A stretch of DNA of 64,000 bases from an uncultured Bacteroidales bacterium (GTDB lineage: Bacteria > Bacteroidota > Bacteroidia > Bacteroidales > WCHB1-69). Below are positions 63,200 through 64,000 of this stretch, piece after piece. Under the pieces are notes generated by a model that did not search any database, had not been told where the DNA came from, and worked only from the letters and a program-made list of their open reading frames with translations. The stretch is taken from positions 26,637-90,636 of the forward strand of contig CALDIA010000144.1 in the NCBI GenBank assembly GCA_937901455.1, read 5' to 3'. How positions within the stretch are numbered: position 1 is the first letter of the stretch; each line of letters begins with the position of its first letter. The translations under genes were made by a program, and so were the position numbers.

Positions 63200-64000
63200 A
63201 TGATAGAGGAATTACCCGATGATATGGTGCTTGATGACTTGGAACCTTCGGCAGACGAAGTGCAGCTCTATGAGCATTTCAGAGTGACGGTAGACAAGGG
63301 CCAAGATATGGTGAGGGTGGATAAGTATCTGTACGACAAACTCACCAATGTGTCCAGAAACCGCATCCAGAAGGCTGCCGAAGCGGGTTATATCTTAGCT
63401 AATGATAAGTCGGTCAAGAGTAATTATCGCGTGAAGCCATTCGACGTGATAACGGTAATGCTTGATCGCCCTTACTATGATAATGAGGTAATCCCTCAGG
63501 GCATTCCGCTGGATATTGTGTACGAGGACGATGCCTTAATGGTAGTCAATAAGCCCGCTGGCATGGTGGTGCATCCTGCGCATGGCAATTATTCGGGCAC
63601 TCTGATCAATGGCGTGGCTTGGCACATGAAAGACGTGCCCAACTGGGACATGAATGACGCACATGTAGGTTTGGTGCATCGTATAGATAAAGATACCTCT
63701 GGGTTGTTGGTCATTGCCAAAACGCCAGAAGCCAAGACTCATTTGGGGGACCAGTTCTTCCATAAGACCACAAAGCGTCGCTATCAGGCGTTGGTATGGG
63801 GAAATTTCGATGAAGACGAAGGAACGGTGGTAGGCAATATCGGTCGAAATCCGAAAGACCGTATGCAGATGACCGTGCTACTTGAAGGAGAAGGGAAATA
63901 TGCCGTGACACATTATCGTGTGTTGGTGCGTTTCGGCTTTGTTACGCTGGTGGAATGCATTCTGGAAACAGGTCGCACCCATCAGATCCGAGTGCACATG
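63200..64000 (+). CDS. rluD: RluD-family 23S rRNA pseudouridine synthase, 3' end missing (window edge)
   Basis: The first 267 codons are present and open to the last base. An S4-like RNA-binding domain (about 25-95, VRVDKYLYDKLTNVSRNRIQ) precedes the catalytic domain with the motif VHRIDKDTSGLLVIAK (catalytic Asp) and ETGRTHQIRVHM at the edge. RluD modifies uridines 1911, 1915 and 1917 of helix 69. RluA/RluC specificities cannot be ruled out from this fragment, but the S4 domain and partner PASTA gene favour RluD. The start ATG is 18 bp after the PASTA gene. Confidence 0.92.
   Translation, partial: MIEELPDDMVLDDLEPSADEVQLYEHFRVTVDKGQDMVRVDKYLYDKLTNVSRNRIQKAAEAGYILANDKSVKSNYRVKPFDVITVMLDRPYYDNEVIPQGIPLDIVYEDDALMVVNKPAGMVVHPAHGNYSGTLINGVAWHMKDVPNWDMNDAHVGLVHRIDKDTSGLLVIAKTPEAKTHLGDQFFHKTTKRRYQALVWGNFDEDEGTVVGNIGRNPKDRMQMTVLLEGEGKYAVTHYRVLVRFGFVTLVECILETGRTHQIRVHM

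Overview
The window is a chromosomal segment of a member of the phylum Bacteroidetes, most likely order Bacteroidales. The signs are: promoters of the TAnnTTTG (-7) type and almost no Shine-Dalgarno sequences; a MurF-alanine racemase fusion; the zinc-free (type B) ribosomal protein L31; ribosomal protein S16 with a long Ala/Glu-rich tail; the archaeal-type prolyl-tRNA synthetase; GldA; and two secreted proteins ending in type IX secretion system (T9SS) sorting domains. I cannot name the genus. I see no insertion sequence, prophage, CRISPR array or integrase. Most of the window is ordinary core genome with a secreted/surface component.

Layout. 1-8.1 kb (all minus): rimM (cut by the window edge), rpsP, a YitT-type membrane protein, a GH29 fucosidase-like lipoprotein, tRNA-Gln(CTG), a DUF6515-like secreted protein, a C10 cysteine protease with CUB-like and T9SS sorting domains, and azlCD. 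8.2-14.5 kb (minus): a tight five-gene run gldA, a cofactor-less formate-dehydrogenase-like protein, sppA, a steroid-5-alpha-reductase-like membrane protein, and an FAD dehydrogenase. 14.5-17.2 kb (plus): flippase-like protein, rfaE2, and an M23/LysM protein. 17.2-20.7 kb (minus): a WbpB-type sugar dehydrogenase and murF-alr. 20.8-24.7 kb (plus): rpmE2, lon, meaB. 24.7-33.5 kb: a modular secreted amidase (minus), udk (plus), then a minus-strand group of a FadL-like outer-membrane protein, a secreted propeller-like protein, a secreted glutamine-amidotransferase-like protein and, upstream, a Ser-rich repeat lipoprotein. 33.6-37.9 kb (plus): proS, mazG, and a PorE-like TPR/PD40/OmpA gene interrupted by an in-frame stop. 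38.2-48.3 kb: one giant gene for a 3393-residue T9SS cargo with an array of about nine roughly 85-residue repeats. 48.4-50.9 kb: an MsbA-like ABC exporter and trmB. 50.9-62.4 kb: the secE-nusG-rplKAJL-rpoBC transcription/translation operon behind a structured leader. 62.5-64 kb: a PASTA-domain protein and a RluD-family pseudouridine synthase (cut by the window edge).

How it fits together. Several genes serve the cell envelope and the T9SS surface: two cargo proteins, a PorE-like OmpA protein, a WbpB homologue (in Porphyromonas this pathway makes the sugar that anchors T9SS cargo), heptose activation for LPS, an LPS-type exporter, and peptidoglycan synthesis and remodelling. The observations most worth a second look are the stop codon that replaces a conserved Tyr codon in the PorE-like OmpA domain, with the reading frame intact beyond it; the catalytically stripped formate-dehydrogenase-like protein inside the gldA-sppA operon; a shared 22-bp promoter/initial-transcript element in front of rpsP and rpmE2; the folded leader of the secE-rpoC operon; and an abrupt codon-usage change inside rpoC near 60.5 kb that could mark recombination or a chimeric assembly.
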